Shown here piece by piece: positions 1 to 5,994 of a DNA stretch of 19,982 nt. Each line of letters opens with the position of its first letter. Position 1 is the first letter of the stretch. This DNA is from Acinetobacter lwoffii (lineage in GTDB: Bacteria; Pseudomonadota; Gammaproteobacteria; Pseudomonadales; Moraxellaceae), in the NCBI RefSeq assembly GCF_019048525.1, contig NZ_CP077373.1, positions 1 to 19,982 on the forward strand, in the 5' to 3' direction. The notes under the pieces are model-generated. The model had not been told where the DNA came from, made no database searches, and saw nothing but the letters and a program-made list of their open reading frames with translations. A program made the translations under genes and the position numbers.

Positions 1-769
1 AAGTTATATCAATCAATTTGGTGTACATCGAAATACTGCTTATCAAGCCTTAAAAGATGCTTGCGATGACCTATTTGCAAGACAATTCAGTTATCAAAGT
101 CTTAGTGAAAAAGGTAATGTCATTAATCACAAGTCAAGATGGGTAAGCGAGGTTGCTTATATTGATAATGAGGCTGTCGTTAGACTTATTTTTGCTCCAG
201 CTATTGTGCCTTTAATAACTCGATTAGAAGAACAATTTACAAAGTATGAGATACAGCAAATAAGCAATTTAACGAGTGCTTATGCTGTTCGCTTATATGA
301 AATATTGATTGCGTGGCGTAGTACCGGAAAAACGCCTCTTATAACTATCTACGATTTCAGACAAAAAATAGGTGTACTCGAGACTGAATACAAAAGGATG
401 TACGATTTTAAGAAATATGTTTTAGACATTGCATTAAAGCAAGTAAATGAACATACCGATATTAATGTCAAAGTTGAACAACATAAAACCGGCAGATCCA
501 TTACGGGCTTTTCATTTAGCTTCAAACAGAAAAAGTCAGCAACAAATACAGCCAATGACATTAGTCAGGACAAAGAGCTAAAAATCAATTTGACTGATGC
601 ACAACGATATTTATTTGCTAGTAAATTATCAGAACTTCCTGAGATGGCTAAACTTTCACAAGGTAATGAAAGCTATGAACAGTTTGCTGCTCGGATTGTA
701 ACCATGCTGCAAGAGCCAAATAAATTAAAAGAATTTATGCCATTACTTCGAAAAGTCGGCTTTCAATGA
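1..769 (+). CDS. repB: Rep_3 family replication initiator, 5' end cut by window edge
   Basis: This is the C-terminal 255 residues of the initiator that is complete at 9837-10760; reading starts in frame at base 2. The missing 52 codons lie at the end of the window (19828-19982), which supports a circular molecule. The ATG at 206 is internal and is not a real start. What remains includes part of the first winged-helix domain and the whole second one. Confidence 0.95.
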   Translation, partial: SYINQFGVHRNTAYQALKDACDDLFARQFSYQSLSEKGNVINHKSRWVSEVAYIDNEAVVRLIFAPAIVPLITRLEEQFTKYEIQQISNLTSAYAVRLYEILIAWRSTGKTPLITIYDFRQKIGVLETEYKRMYDFKKYVLDIALKQVNEHTDINVKVEQHKTGRSITGFSFSFKQKKSATNTANDISQDKELKINLTDAQRYLFASKLSELPEMAKLSQGNESYEQFAARIVTMLQEPNKLKEFMPLLRKVGFQ

Positions 770-773
770 ATGA

Positions 774-811
774 TGTCAATTGACATAGTAAAGTTAACAA
801 TCAACTATTAA
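774..811 (+). promoter_or_regulatory. Promoter with palindromic operator candidate upstream of the HTH/coiled-coil gene
   Basis: TGTCAATTGACA (774-785) is a perfect 12-bp palindrome whose right half holds a consensus -35, TTGACA (780-785). Possible -10 hexamers are ACTATT (804-809, 18-bp spacer) or TATTAA (806-811, 20-bp spacer). It lies in the 67-bp gap between rep and the gene starting at 837. A DNA-binding protein encoded just downstream could bind here and repress its own gene; that is inference. Confidence 0.45.
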
Positions 812-836
812 CACTATTTGAAAACTGGTTTACATA

Positions 837-1373
837 ATGAAAAAACTGTCAGTTTCAGAACTAGCGAAATTATATGGATATTCAAGACAAGCTGTATATG
901 CCCATATAAAGAAAGGAAATTTATCAAAAGGATCGGATGGATTAATTGACTTTTCAGAAGCCTTGAGAGTTTTTGGGGAACCACAAAAAAGCAATTCTAG
1001 TGTCAACCAAAGTCAATCAACTAGTAGGCATAACTTAACAGAAGTTGACTTGCTAAAACGTCAAGTTGACATGCTGGAAAAACAATTAAATCAGGCAATA
1101 CAGAGAGAAAATCAATCATTAGAACGTGAATCGTTTTATCAAGAACAGATTGAGGCCATGCAGCGCTTACTGGAAGCTCCAAAAGCCAATATGACTACGT
1201 TTACCGATCATGGATCTGAACAGGATATAGCAACAGATTCTCGGCCACAGACTGAATCGAACTATGACGGATTGACTACTCCAGAGAACAAACGCATCCC
1301 TGTTCCAGAACATATTGAGCCTACACCTAAAAAGAGGGGCTTCCTGAGTCGTTTTTTCCTTCCTTACGGTTAA
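837..1373 (+). CDS. Replication-associated DNA-binding protein (HTH plus coiled coil)
   Basis: A 178-residue protein of the kind usually annotated 'plasmid replication DNA-binding protein' behind Rep_3 genes of Acinetobacter plasmids. Residues 1-45 form a MerR/KfrA-like helix-turn-helix (VSELAKLYGYSRQAVYAHIK). Residues ~65-112 are a Gln/Glu/Leu-rich coiled coil that would allow dimerisation, followed by a polar linker and a basic C-terminal tail (KKRGFLSRFF). It starts 67 bp after the rep stop, has its own candidate promoter there and ends before a strong terminator at 1518. Its exact role (copy-number control, partition-like or accessory initiation) is not established; replication itself usually needs only Rep and iterons. 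The family call is firm, the function uncertain. Confidence 0.8.
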   Translation: MKKLSVSELAKLYGYSRQAVYAHIKKGNLSKGSDGLIDFSEALRVFGEPQKSNSSVNQSQSTSRHNLTEVDLLKRQVDMLEKQLNQAIQRENQSLERESFYQEQIEAMQRLLEAPKANMTTFTDHGSEQDIATDSRPQTESNYDGLTTPENKRIPVPEHIEPTPKKRGFLSRFFLPYG

Positions 1374-1471
1374 CCAGGACTCCACTTTTTTGATGAGCCA
1401 ATTTCAGTGCAAGCACATGAAATAATGACTCCTCAAAAAACCGGATGAGGTTTATTAAAACTGAACAAAAC

Positions 1472-1506
1472 CGTGGAACATTGCTTAAATAGTAAGCGTG
1501 GAACAT
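1472..1506. repeat. 10-bp direct repeats flanking a small inverted repeat
   Basis: CGTGGAACAT occurs at 1472-1481 and 1497-1506. Between them lies GCTTA..TAAGC, a 5-bp inverted repeat. It lies between the HTH gene and its terminator, so it would be in the 3' untranslated part of that transcript. Function unknown. Confidence 0.5.
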
Positions 1507-1517
1507 GAAAAATCATT

Positions 1518-1551
1518 AAAAAAGCCCAACTGAGTGCAGTTGGGCTTTTTT
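1518..1551 (+). terminator. Intrinsic terminator after the replication genes
   Basis: Perfect 15-bp stem (1518-1532 with 1537-1551), tetraloop AGTG, GC core GCCCAACTG and a run of six T on the right arm. The A-run on the left means it could also work for transcription coming from the right, e.g. from sulP. Confidence 0.92.
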
Positions 1552-1592
1552 GTATACGATAAGACTATGATTTATATAGAATAAAAAAGAGC

Positions 1593-1620
1593 ATTTCGTA
1601 TAAGGTGTATTATGTTAATT
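1593..1620 (+). other. pdif site, XerC/XerD orientation
   Basis: XerC-type arm ATTTCGTATAA (1593-1603), 6-bp spacer GGTGTA (1604-1609), XerD-type arm TTATGTTAATT (1610-1620). This is the 28-bp layout of plasmid dif sites in Acinetobacter. It marks the left edge of the sulP-crcB-ppa module; the partner site at 4924-4951 is in the opposite orientation. Confidence 0.9.
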
Positions 1621-1623
1621 TTA

Positions 1624-1649
1624 GAGATTCTACATAAATGTAGAGTCTC
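1624..1649 (-). terminator. Hairpin at the 3' end of sulP, abutting pdif
   Basis: GAGA-T-TCTACAT / ATGTAGA-G-TCTC forms a 12-pair stem with one mismatch and a 2-nt loop, 6 bp beyond the sulP stop and 3 bp from the pdif site. No clear T-run follows on the minus strand, so termination or mRNA 3'-end protection is only likely. Confidence 0.45.
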
Positions 1650-1655
1650 CTTCAC

Positions 1656-3116
1656 TTAGATTCTGGCATGTGTTCCATACTTATCAATCATGATAGAGCT
1701 AGCTTCATTTAAGCCACGCACAGTGACATTCACACCATTCTTTTGAAATTTATTTACAACAGAATCAAGCATGGCGACTGATGTTACGTCCCAAATGTGA
1801 GAATGGGTCAAATCAATAATCACATCCTTTACATCCTCTTTAAAGTCAAAACCTTGCATGAATTTTTCAGAAGAACTAAAGAAGATCTGACCTCTCAAAT
1901 CATACAAACGGGCCGTTCCCTCAAAAGAAGCTGTCACCTGGATATCATTTTCAAGTTTATTCGCCAAGAACAAGGCTGAAAGCAATACGCCCGTTAATAC
2001 ACCTAGAGCCAAGTTATGCGTAGCAACAACTACAATCACTGTCGCAATCATGACGATATTACTACTCTTAGGATTATCTTTTAACTGAGTGACAGAACTC
2101 CATTCAAAAGTACTAATAGAGACCATGATCATCACCGCTACCAATGCAGCCATTGGAATCACTTTGAGCCAGTCACTAATAAATACAACCAGAATAAGAA
2201 GAAAAATACCCGCAGAGAATGTTGATAAGCGTGTAAGGCCGCCTGATTTTACGTTAATCATAGATTGACCAATCATGGCACAACCGGCCATGCCACCCAT
2301 AAAGCCAGAAGCAATATTCGCAATCCCTTGTCCCTTACATTCCTGATATTTATCACTTGGCGTATCTGTCATTTCATCCACGATGGTTGCTGTCATCATC
2401 GATTCAAGTAAACCTACAGCCGCCAGTGCTACCGAGTAAGGCAAAATAATCATCAATGTTTCAATATTCAAAGGAATATTTGGAATCAAAAACATTGGAA
2501 GTGTGTCAGGTAAAGACCCCATATCACCCACAGTCCGTACATCAATTCCTAAAGCGATTGCCAGTAATGTGATCGCAATGATGCAGACAAGTGGAGAGGG
2601 GAGTAATTTTCCTAATTTGGGAACCAAAGGAAAGAGATAAATAATCGCCAGACCTAAAGCAACCAGAGCATATACATGCCAGGTCACATTAATCAGTTCT
2701 GGTAACTGAGCCATGAAAATTAAGATCGCTAACGCATTTACGAATCCAATAACTACAGATTTAGATACGAACCGCATTAACTTGGCGAGCTTTAAATAGC
2801 CTGCCAATATCTGAATTATGCCTGTCAGAATTGTTGCTGCCAGCAGATATTCAAGCCCATGCTCTTTGACCAATGTGACCATAAGCAGTGCCATAGCCCC
2901 TGTAGCAGCTGAAATCATTGCTGGACGACCACCTACGAAAGAAATCACGACAGCAATACAGAAGGATGCGTATAGACCGACTTTAGGATCTACACCTGCA
3001 ATAATTGAAAATGCGATGGCTTCAGGGATGAGTGCAAGACCGACGACTAATCCGGCAAGTACATCCCCACGGATGTTAGAGAACCACTGTTCTCGGACAT
3101 TAGATAACATAAACAT
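1656..3116 (-). CDS. SulP family anion transporter with STAS domain
   Basis: A 486-residue inner-membrane protein. The N-terminal SulP signature is clear (GDVLAGLVVGLALIPEAIAF, then a GLYASF segment), followed by about 10-12 hydrophobic helices to residue ~385. A cytoplasmic STAS domain follows at ~395-480 (DVIIDLTHSHIWDVTSVAML). Members move sulfate, bicarbonate or other anions; the substrate here cannot be read from sequence. It is shorter than many SulP proteins (~550) but both domains look complete. A second ATG at 3110 has a better-spaced upstream AGG, so the true start may be two codons in. It is the largest gene of the pdif module and diverges from the riboswitch-crcB-ppa unit. A shared anion or fluoride role is inference. 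Confidence 0.92.
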   Translation of the reverse strand: MFMLSNVREQWFSNIRGDVLAGLVVGLALIPEAIAFSIIAGVDPKVGLYASFCIAVVISFVGGRPAMISAATGAMALLMVTLVKEHGLEYLLAATILTGIIQILAGYLKLAKLMRFVSKSVVIGFVNALAILIFMAQLPELINVTWHVYALVALGLAIIYLFPLVPKLGKLLPSPLVCIIAITLLAIALGIDVRTVGDMGSLPDTLPMFLIPNIPLNIETLMIILPYSVALAAVGLLESMMTATIVDEMTDTPSDKYQECKGQGIANIASGFMGGMAGCAMIGQSMINVKSGGLTRLSTFSAGIFLLILVVFISDWLKVIPMAALVAVMIMVSISTFEWSSVTQLKDNPKSSNIVMIATVIVVVATHNLALGVLTGVLLSALFLANKLENDIQVTASFEGTARLYDLRGQIFFSSSEKFMQGFDFKEDVKDVIIDLTHSHIWDVTSVAMLDSVVNKFQKNGVNVTVRGLNEASSIMIDKYGTHARI

Positions 3117-3145
3117 AGCCTGTTTTTTAATTTTTCAGATAGGCC

Positions 3146-3203
3146 AGTGATGTGATATATACAACACACAAGCGACTACACCACATCACTAGACAGTGAT
3201 GAG
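3146..3203. promoter_or_regulatory. Inverted repeat and third half-site upstream of sulP
   Basis: AGTGATGTG (3146-3154) faces CACATCACT (3182-3190), a perfect 9-bp inverted repeat with a 27-bp centre. A third related half, AGTGATGAG, lies at 3195-3203. The arms straddle TATATA (3156-3161), a plausible minus-strand -10 about 40 bp before the sulP start. The layout resembles a repressor operator over the sulP promoter. No good -35 is visible. Confidence 0.4.
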
Positions 3204-3357
3204 TTATTTACAGATTTAAGAGGGTAAATAAACTTAAGGTGGCGTAAGCGTCATAAGATGGAGGAACTTTTTAGAGTAAAAAATCAGGACAAGGGTAACA
3301 GCTAGGTACTTTTTTATAAAGCCTGGATGTTATACCAAGCTTTGTTTAATCGGTATT

Positions 3358-3567
3358 TTATGAAGCTTTTAGCTCCCCAAGTAATTGACCTATTTCCAAA
3401 CGTGTATAGCCACGTTCTTTAAAGATCAAAACAATAGCCTGTTTATAATCTTCAGAAGTGGCCGTTTTATATTTATTAATTAATTGCAGCTCAGCATTAA
3501 GCTGAAGGTCATTTTTGATGGTCAATACTTCTGCAGAGACTTTATTAAAAATCTTGAAATTAAACAT
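3358..3567 (-). CDS. Small protein of unknown function in the fluoride module
   Basis: A 69-residue protein from the ATG at 3567, preceded by AAAGAG at 7-nt spacing. A TTG six codons upstream (3585) would extend it, but its ribosome-binding site is worse. Not recognised. It is rich in Lys, Leu and Glu, predicted mostly helical, with no membrane segment or signal peptide. The last ~30 residues (EDYKQAIVLIFKERGYTRLEIGQLLGEL) could be a helix-turn-helix. It reads in the same direction as sulP, 241 bp upstream of it, and back to back with the riboswitch-crcB promoter. That position would suit a small local regulator, but this is inference. Confidence 0.6.
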   Translation of the reverse strand: MFNFKIFNKVSAEVLTIKNDLQLNAELQLINKYKTATSEDYKQAIVLIFKERGYTRLEIGQLLGELKAS

Positions 3568-3735
3568 ACAGGTGCTCTTTATCAATATTGTAGCGGCCCG
3601 ACTACAACAAACACCTGCCTCAGCTTAGCTGGACACCCTTTCCAAAAAGATTATAGAAAAAATGAAAAGTTTCAAGTTTTACTAAACTAAAGATAAAAAA
3701 GTATCAAACTTACGTATTTTAATAATAGAAGGTTG

Positions 3736-3766
3736 TTGAATTAGCTAATCAATTTTTAAATAATAG
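3736..3766 (+). promoter_or_regulatory. Candidate promoter of the crcB-ppa operon
   Basis: TTGAAT (3736-3741) with AATAAT (3759-3764, 17-bp spacer) or TAATAG (3761-3766, 19-bp spacer). Transcription would begin near 3771, immediately before the riboswitch aptamer at 3775, as expected for a riboswitch-controlled leader. Confidence 0.5.
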
Positions 3767-3770
3767 TACT

Positions 3771-3829
3771 CAAAGGAGATGGCTATCCTCCTTACACAAA
3801 CCGCCAATTCTGGCTGATGATACCTACGT
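3771..3829 (+). promoter_or_regulatory. Fluoride riboswitch (crcB motif) aptamer
   Basis: The sequence follows the crcB-motif consensus segment by segment. GGAGATGG..CCTCC (3775-3791) forms the first stem, followed by ACAAACCGCC (3796-3805). A second short stem pairs GCCA (3803-3806) with TGGC (3811-3814), then come the invariant GCTGATGA (3813-3820) and TACCTACG (3821-3828). It closely resembles the Pseudomonas syringae fluoride riboswitch. GG-TAT in the first loop region can pair with ATACC near the 3' end, with one C bulged, as the pseudoknot. Downstream lie the genes most often controlled by this RNA, crcB and a pyrophosphatase. Fluoride binding is expected to switch expression on. Confidence 0.95.
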
Positions 3830-3885
3830 TTCCCTCAAGCAGGGTACGTAGTCGCGTGCTCTGCTTTTACAAAATGGAGCTACGC
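3824..3885 (+). promoter_or_regulatory. Riboswitch expression platform with competing hairpins
   Basis: Three hairpins compete. Hairpin A: CTACGT..CCCT (3824-3835) with AGGG..ACGTAG (3841-3851); it uses the 3' end of the aptamer. Hairpin B: 3837-3848 with 3855-3866, 12 pairs including two G-U. Hairpin C: 3854-3862 with 3876-3885, about nine pairs with one bulged base; it buries GGAG at 3876-3879. A and C can coexist; B excludes both. If fluoride holds the aptamer, A is lost, B can form and C opens, exposing GGAG. B is followed by only four T, so it is a weak terminator candidate at best. Confidence 0.5.
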
Positions 3886-3886
3886 T

Positions 3887-3937
3887 ATGTTTTCCCGTCA
3901 TAAAGTTCTTTATTTATATATCTTTTGCTGCTCATAA
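3887..3937 (+). CDS. Possible leader peptide ORF between fluoride riboswitch and crcB
   Basis: A 16-codon ORF (MFSRHKVLYLYIFCCS) starts at ATG 3887 with GGAG at 3876-3879 (7-nt spacing). It stops with TAA at 3935-3937, just 2 nt before the AGGAG of crcB. The stop lies beside a hairpin, CTGCTC (3928-3933) with GAGCAG (3942-3947), that would hide the crcB ribosome-binding site. Ribosomes finishing the leader would open it, giving translational coupling. The peptide need not have a function of its own. No homology is claimed; this rests on spacing and pairing alone. Confidence 0.4.
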   Translation: MFSRHKVLYLYIFCCS

Positions 3938-3947
3938 CTAGGAGCAG
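3928..3947 (+). promoter_or_regulatory. Hairpin over the crcB ribosome-binding site
   Basis: CTGCTC (3928-3933) pairs with GAGCAG (3942-3947), loop ATAACTAG. AGGAG (3940-3944), at 5-nt spacing from the crcB ATG at 3950, is half inside the stem. Confidence 0.5.
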
Positions 3948-3949
3948 AC

Positions 3950-4330
3950 ATGTATCTTTCTCTTTTATCAATTGCTCTCGGTTCTGTAATCGGTGCCTGG
4001 CTTCGTTGGGGCATAAGTCTAAGATTTAATAGCGTATTTGAAAATATTCCTTTCGGGACAGTGATTGTTAACTTAATCGGTGCTTTTATTATTGGATTAG
4101 CTGTATCATTTTTTTCAAATAGCTCAATAAGCCCTAATTATAAGTTATTCGTTGTGACAGGCTTCTGCGGTGCTTTAACGACCTTTTCAACATTTTCAGT
4201 TGAAATTGTTGCGTTGCTACAAGCTTCAAAGTTTGAATATGCTATCTCAACAATAGCCATCCATGTAATAGGTTCATTAATCTTTACAGTACTAGGAATA
4301 CTTTCCTATCAATTTTTCACTAATCATTAA
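3950..4330 (+). CDS. crcB: Fluoride channel/exporter CrcB (Fluc)
   Basis: A 126-residue membrane protein that forms antiparallel dimers passing F- out of the cytoplasm. Four hydrophobic helices are visible. Family marks: GAWLRWGIS (residues 15-23, the GxxxR motif of helix 1), GTVIVNLIGAF (36-46) with the conserved pore Asn at 41, and GFCGALTTFSTFSVE (71-85), the helix-break segment that carries the Na+ site and pore Phe residues. Length is normal for the family. Start ATG 3950 is preceded by AGGAG. It follows a fluoride riboswitch and is 26 bp from the ppa gene, so both are one operon. It lies in a pdif module, which implies mobility independent of the backbone. Confidence 0.97.
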   Translation: MYLSLLSIALGSVIGAWLRWGISLRFNSVFENIPFGTVIVNLIGAFIIGLAVSFFSNSSISPNYKLFVVTGFCGALTTFSTFSVEIVALLQASKFEYAISTIAIHVIGSLIFTVLGILSYQFFTNH

Positions 4331-4356
4331 TAATCTAAATATTAGAAGGTAAAACA

Positions 4357-4881
4357 ATGACTTTTAAAAATGTTAAAGCAGGTACTAATCCACCAGATGA
4401 CTTTAATAGCATCATCGAAATCCCGGCAAATGCTAAACCCATCAAGTATGAAGTGAATAAAGAATATGATGCTTTATTGGTTGATCGCTTTCTAAGTACA
4501 GCAATGTCATATCCGTACAATTACGGTTATATTCCTCAAACATTAAGCGAGGATGGTGATCCCTTAGATGTATTTGTAATAGCTCCCCATGCGGTTGCTG
4601 TAGGATCAGTAATTCGCAGCAGACCTGTCGGAGTCATGTATATGGAAGATGAAGCCGGTATTGATGCAAAGATCATTGCTGTACCTCATTCTAAGCTCAC
4701 ACCTCTATATAACAATGTTGAAGATCTGAGCGACCTCCCTCAGCTTCAATTAGATCAAATGAAACATTTCTTTGAACATTATAAAGACTTGGAAAAAGGT
4801 AAATGGATGAAATTTAATGGTTGGGGTAATGTAGAAGAAGCCAGACAGGAGATTCTAAAATCTATCCAAGCATACAAATAA
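4357..4881 (+). CDS. ppa: Family I inorganic pyrophosphatase
   Basis: A 174-residue soluble enzyme hydrolysing PPi to two phosphates with Mg2+. Active-site residues known from E. coli PPase are all present, one position later: E21, K30, E32, R44, Y56, D66, D68, D71 (in DGDPLD), D98, D103, K105, Y142, K143. Length matches the family (~175). Ribosome-binding site AGAAGG at 4344-4349. Fluoride inhibits this enzyme class strongly, and ppa genes are known partners of fluoride riboswitches. An extra copy beside crcB therefore likely buffers PPi hydrolysis during fluoride stress. As the chromosome should hold an essential ppa, this is a second, inducible copy. It ends before a clear terminator. Confidence 0.97.
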   Translation: MTFKNVKAGTNPPDDFNSIIEIPANAKPIKYEVNKEYDALLVDRFLSTAMSYPYNYGYIPQTLSEDGDPLDVFVIAPHAVAVGSVIRSRPVGVMYMEDEAGIDAKIIAVPHSKLTPLYNNVEDLSDLPQLQLDQMKHFFEHYKDLEKGKWMKFNGWGNVEEARQEILKSIQAYK

Positions 4882-4888
4882 TTTAGAT

Positions 4889-4917
4889 AAAAGGGACCCA
4901 AATCTGAGGTCCCTTTT
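4889..4917 (+). terminator. Intrinsic terminator of crcB-ppa
   Basis: AAAAGGGACC (4889-4898) pairs with GGTCCCTTTT (4908-4917), 9-nt loop, T-run on the right. It starts 7 bp after the ppa stop. Confidence 0.9.
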
Positions 4918-4923
4918 TATGCT

Positions 4924-4951
4924 ATTTAACATAATGGCGGTTATACGAAGT
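4924..4951 (-). other. pdif site, XerD/XerC orientation
   Basis: On the plus strand: ATTTAACATAA (4924-4934), spacer TGGCGG (4935-4940), TTATACGAAGT (4941-4951). Read on the minus strand it is ACTTCGTATAA, CCGCCA, TTATGTTAAAT, a canonical C/D site. It closes the sulP-crcB-ppa module in inverted orientation to the site at 1593. The two spacers differ (GGTGTA versus CCGCCA), so simple XerCD exchange between the pair is not favoured. Confidence 0.9.
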
Positions 4952-5005
4952 ACACTTGTATATTAACTTAAATATCAATTACTTAAAAAATTAATCCTGA
5001 TCATA

Positions 5006-5058
5006 AAAACCGCAAAAAGCCGATTTTGAAACAAGTTGGCTTTTTTATGAGCGGTTTT
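5006..5058. repeat. Nested inverted repeat in the post-ppa spacer
   Basis: AAAACCGC (5006-5013) pairs with GCGGTTTT (5051-5058), and inside it AAAAAGCC (5014-5021) with GGCTTTTT (5038-5045). The outer right arm is displaced by six bases. It can act as a terminator in either direction. No gene reads directly into it except past the ppa terminator. Confidence 0.6.
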
Positions 5059-5140
5059 GATACTTCTTGCCAATAAAATTGTTTAAAAAATAGTCAATTT
5101 TGCGATTTTTTAAATTTTATCAATGCTTGAATGCTTAAAA

Positions 5141-5163
5141 TTATCCACATTTTTTGTGGATAA
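5141..5163. other. Two facing perfect DnaA boxes
   Basis: TTATCCACA (5141-5149) and its reverse complement TGTGGATAA (5155-5163), separated by five T. Both match the E. coli DnaA-box consensus exactly. They sit in a very A+T-rich stretch (5060-5170) with direct repeats (ATGCTTGA, ATGCTTAA at 5123-5138). They lie about 4.5 kb from the iterons, where I see no DnaA box. Could be a relic or second origin element, or simply a hairpin. Confidence 0.55.
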
Positions 5164-5343
5164 AATTTAGGCTATTTTGTACGCTTTAGCTCACATCAAT
5201 CTCGGCCCTTTGCGGCTATCCGGCATACTGGAATTTTCTTATGATGGGTACATAGAGAACAGGATGTTCCAAATAACAAGAATAAGAAAGATCGCACCAG
5301 GAACGTGAGGTAAGACAGGAGTCATACCTAGCAACCCAATATG
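5164..5343. other. Non-coding spacer, nothing recognised
   Basis: About 180 bp with higher GC (around CTCGGCCCTTTGCGGCTATCC, 5202-5222) than its surroundings. No ORF of useful length, no pdif site and no tRNA. May be debris of an earlier insertion or hold a small RNA; nothing supports either. Confidence 0.4.
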
Positions 5344-5373
5344 AAAAACCCCGGCAGGATGCCGGGGTTTTTT
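5344..5373 (-). terminator. Bidirectional terminator downstream of higBA
   Basis: AAAAACCCCGGCA (5344-5356), loop GGA, TGCCGGGGTTTTTT (5360-5373). Perfect stem with GC core and T-runs on both strands, 14 bp past the antitoxin stop. Confidence 0.93.
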
Positions 5374-5387
5374 ATTATCTAAACTTT

Positions 5388-5660
5388 TTAAATTAGGGTT
5401 GGATGGGCATCCAGAATGCGAATTAGAGTCGCTGCAGGGCCAGTCGGATAGCGACGACCTTGCTCCCAGTTTTGCAGGGTTCTCGCGCTGATATGCAAAC
5501 GTGCAGCAAATTCTGCCTGGGTTAAGCCAGTTTTCTCACGTACTTCCTTAATATCCGGCAATTCAAGCTCTGTGACTCGACTTGCCTTTATCTCATTACG
5601 TTTGATAGCACCAGCTTCTTTAATTGAAGCAACCAGGTCATCAAATAAGCTGTTATCCAT
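5388..5660 (-). CDS. higA: HigA-like antitoxin, XRE-type DNA-binding protein
   Basis: A 90-residue protein. Residues ~35-85 form a lambda/XRE helix-turn-helix (REKTGLTQAEFAARLHISARTLQNWEQGRR); the N-terminal 30 residues are acidic and probably wrap the toxin. It neutralises the upstream toxin and should repress the operon by binding its promoter. Start ATG has AAGGAG at 7-nt spacing, and the gene overlaps the toxin end by 8 bp (ATGGATAA), so the two are translationally coupled. The toxin-first order is typical of higBA. Confidence 0.9.
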   Translation of the reverse strand: MDNSLFDDLVASIKEAGAIKRNEIKASRVTELELPDIKEVREKTGLTQAEFAARLHISARTLQNWEQGRRYPTGPAATLIRILDAHPTLI

Positions 5661-5973
5661 GAAATTGCTCCTTCACTAATTGACGCAGGATCGAGGTCTC
5701 TTTATCAGTCAGATTGTCTTTCACAGACTTTGGATAAGCTACCAAGAAAAAGATCTGATCATCTTCTGTGACCCAATAGTAGATCACACGGATACCGCCA
5801 CTTTTACCCTTGTTACCTTGAGCACAACGTACTTTACGAATACCTCCGCCATTCTTGATTAAGTCGCCCTTATCAGGCTGTACCAAGAGATCTTGCTGGA
5901 GCTGACGATACTCTTTATCACTCACAAGTTCTTTGATTTGCTTGGTAAAAATACTGGTTTCAATGAATAACAT
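5653..5973 (-). CDS. higB: HigB/RelE-type mRNA interferase toxin
   Basis: A 106-residue basic protein of the RelE/HigB2 fold. Expected marks are NGGGIRKVRCA (41-51), KGKSGGIRVIYYW (56-68) and the hydrophobic strand IFFLVAYPKS (74-83). Such toxins cleave mRNA at the ribosome when the labile antitoxin runs out, which here would penalise plasmid-free daughters. It lacks a good Shine-Dalgarno; a predicted short leader of ~15 nt suggests weak initiation, keeping toxin below antitoxin. HigB2 is preferred to RelE because of toxin-first order and the XRE partner. Confidence 0.9.
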   Translation of the reverse strand: MLFIETSIFTKQIKELVSDKEYRQLQQDLLVQPDKGDLIKNGGGIRKVRCAQGNKGKSGGIRVIYYWVTEDDQIFFLVAYPKSVKDNLTDKETSILRQLVKEQFHG

Positions 5974-5994
5974 AGGTTGAAGTACGTCAATGGC

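Noticed and set aside
2818..3150. 110-codon plus-strand frame over the sulP start
   Set aside because: Antisense shadow of a well-supported SulP gene; no ribosome-binding site.
3484..3690. Plus-strand 68-codon frame across the small unknown gene
   Set aside because: Mostly antisense to the 69-residue gene and extends into promoter DNA; no motif.
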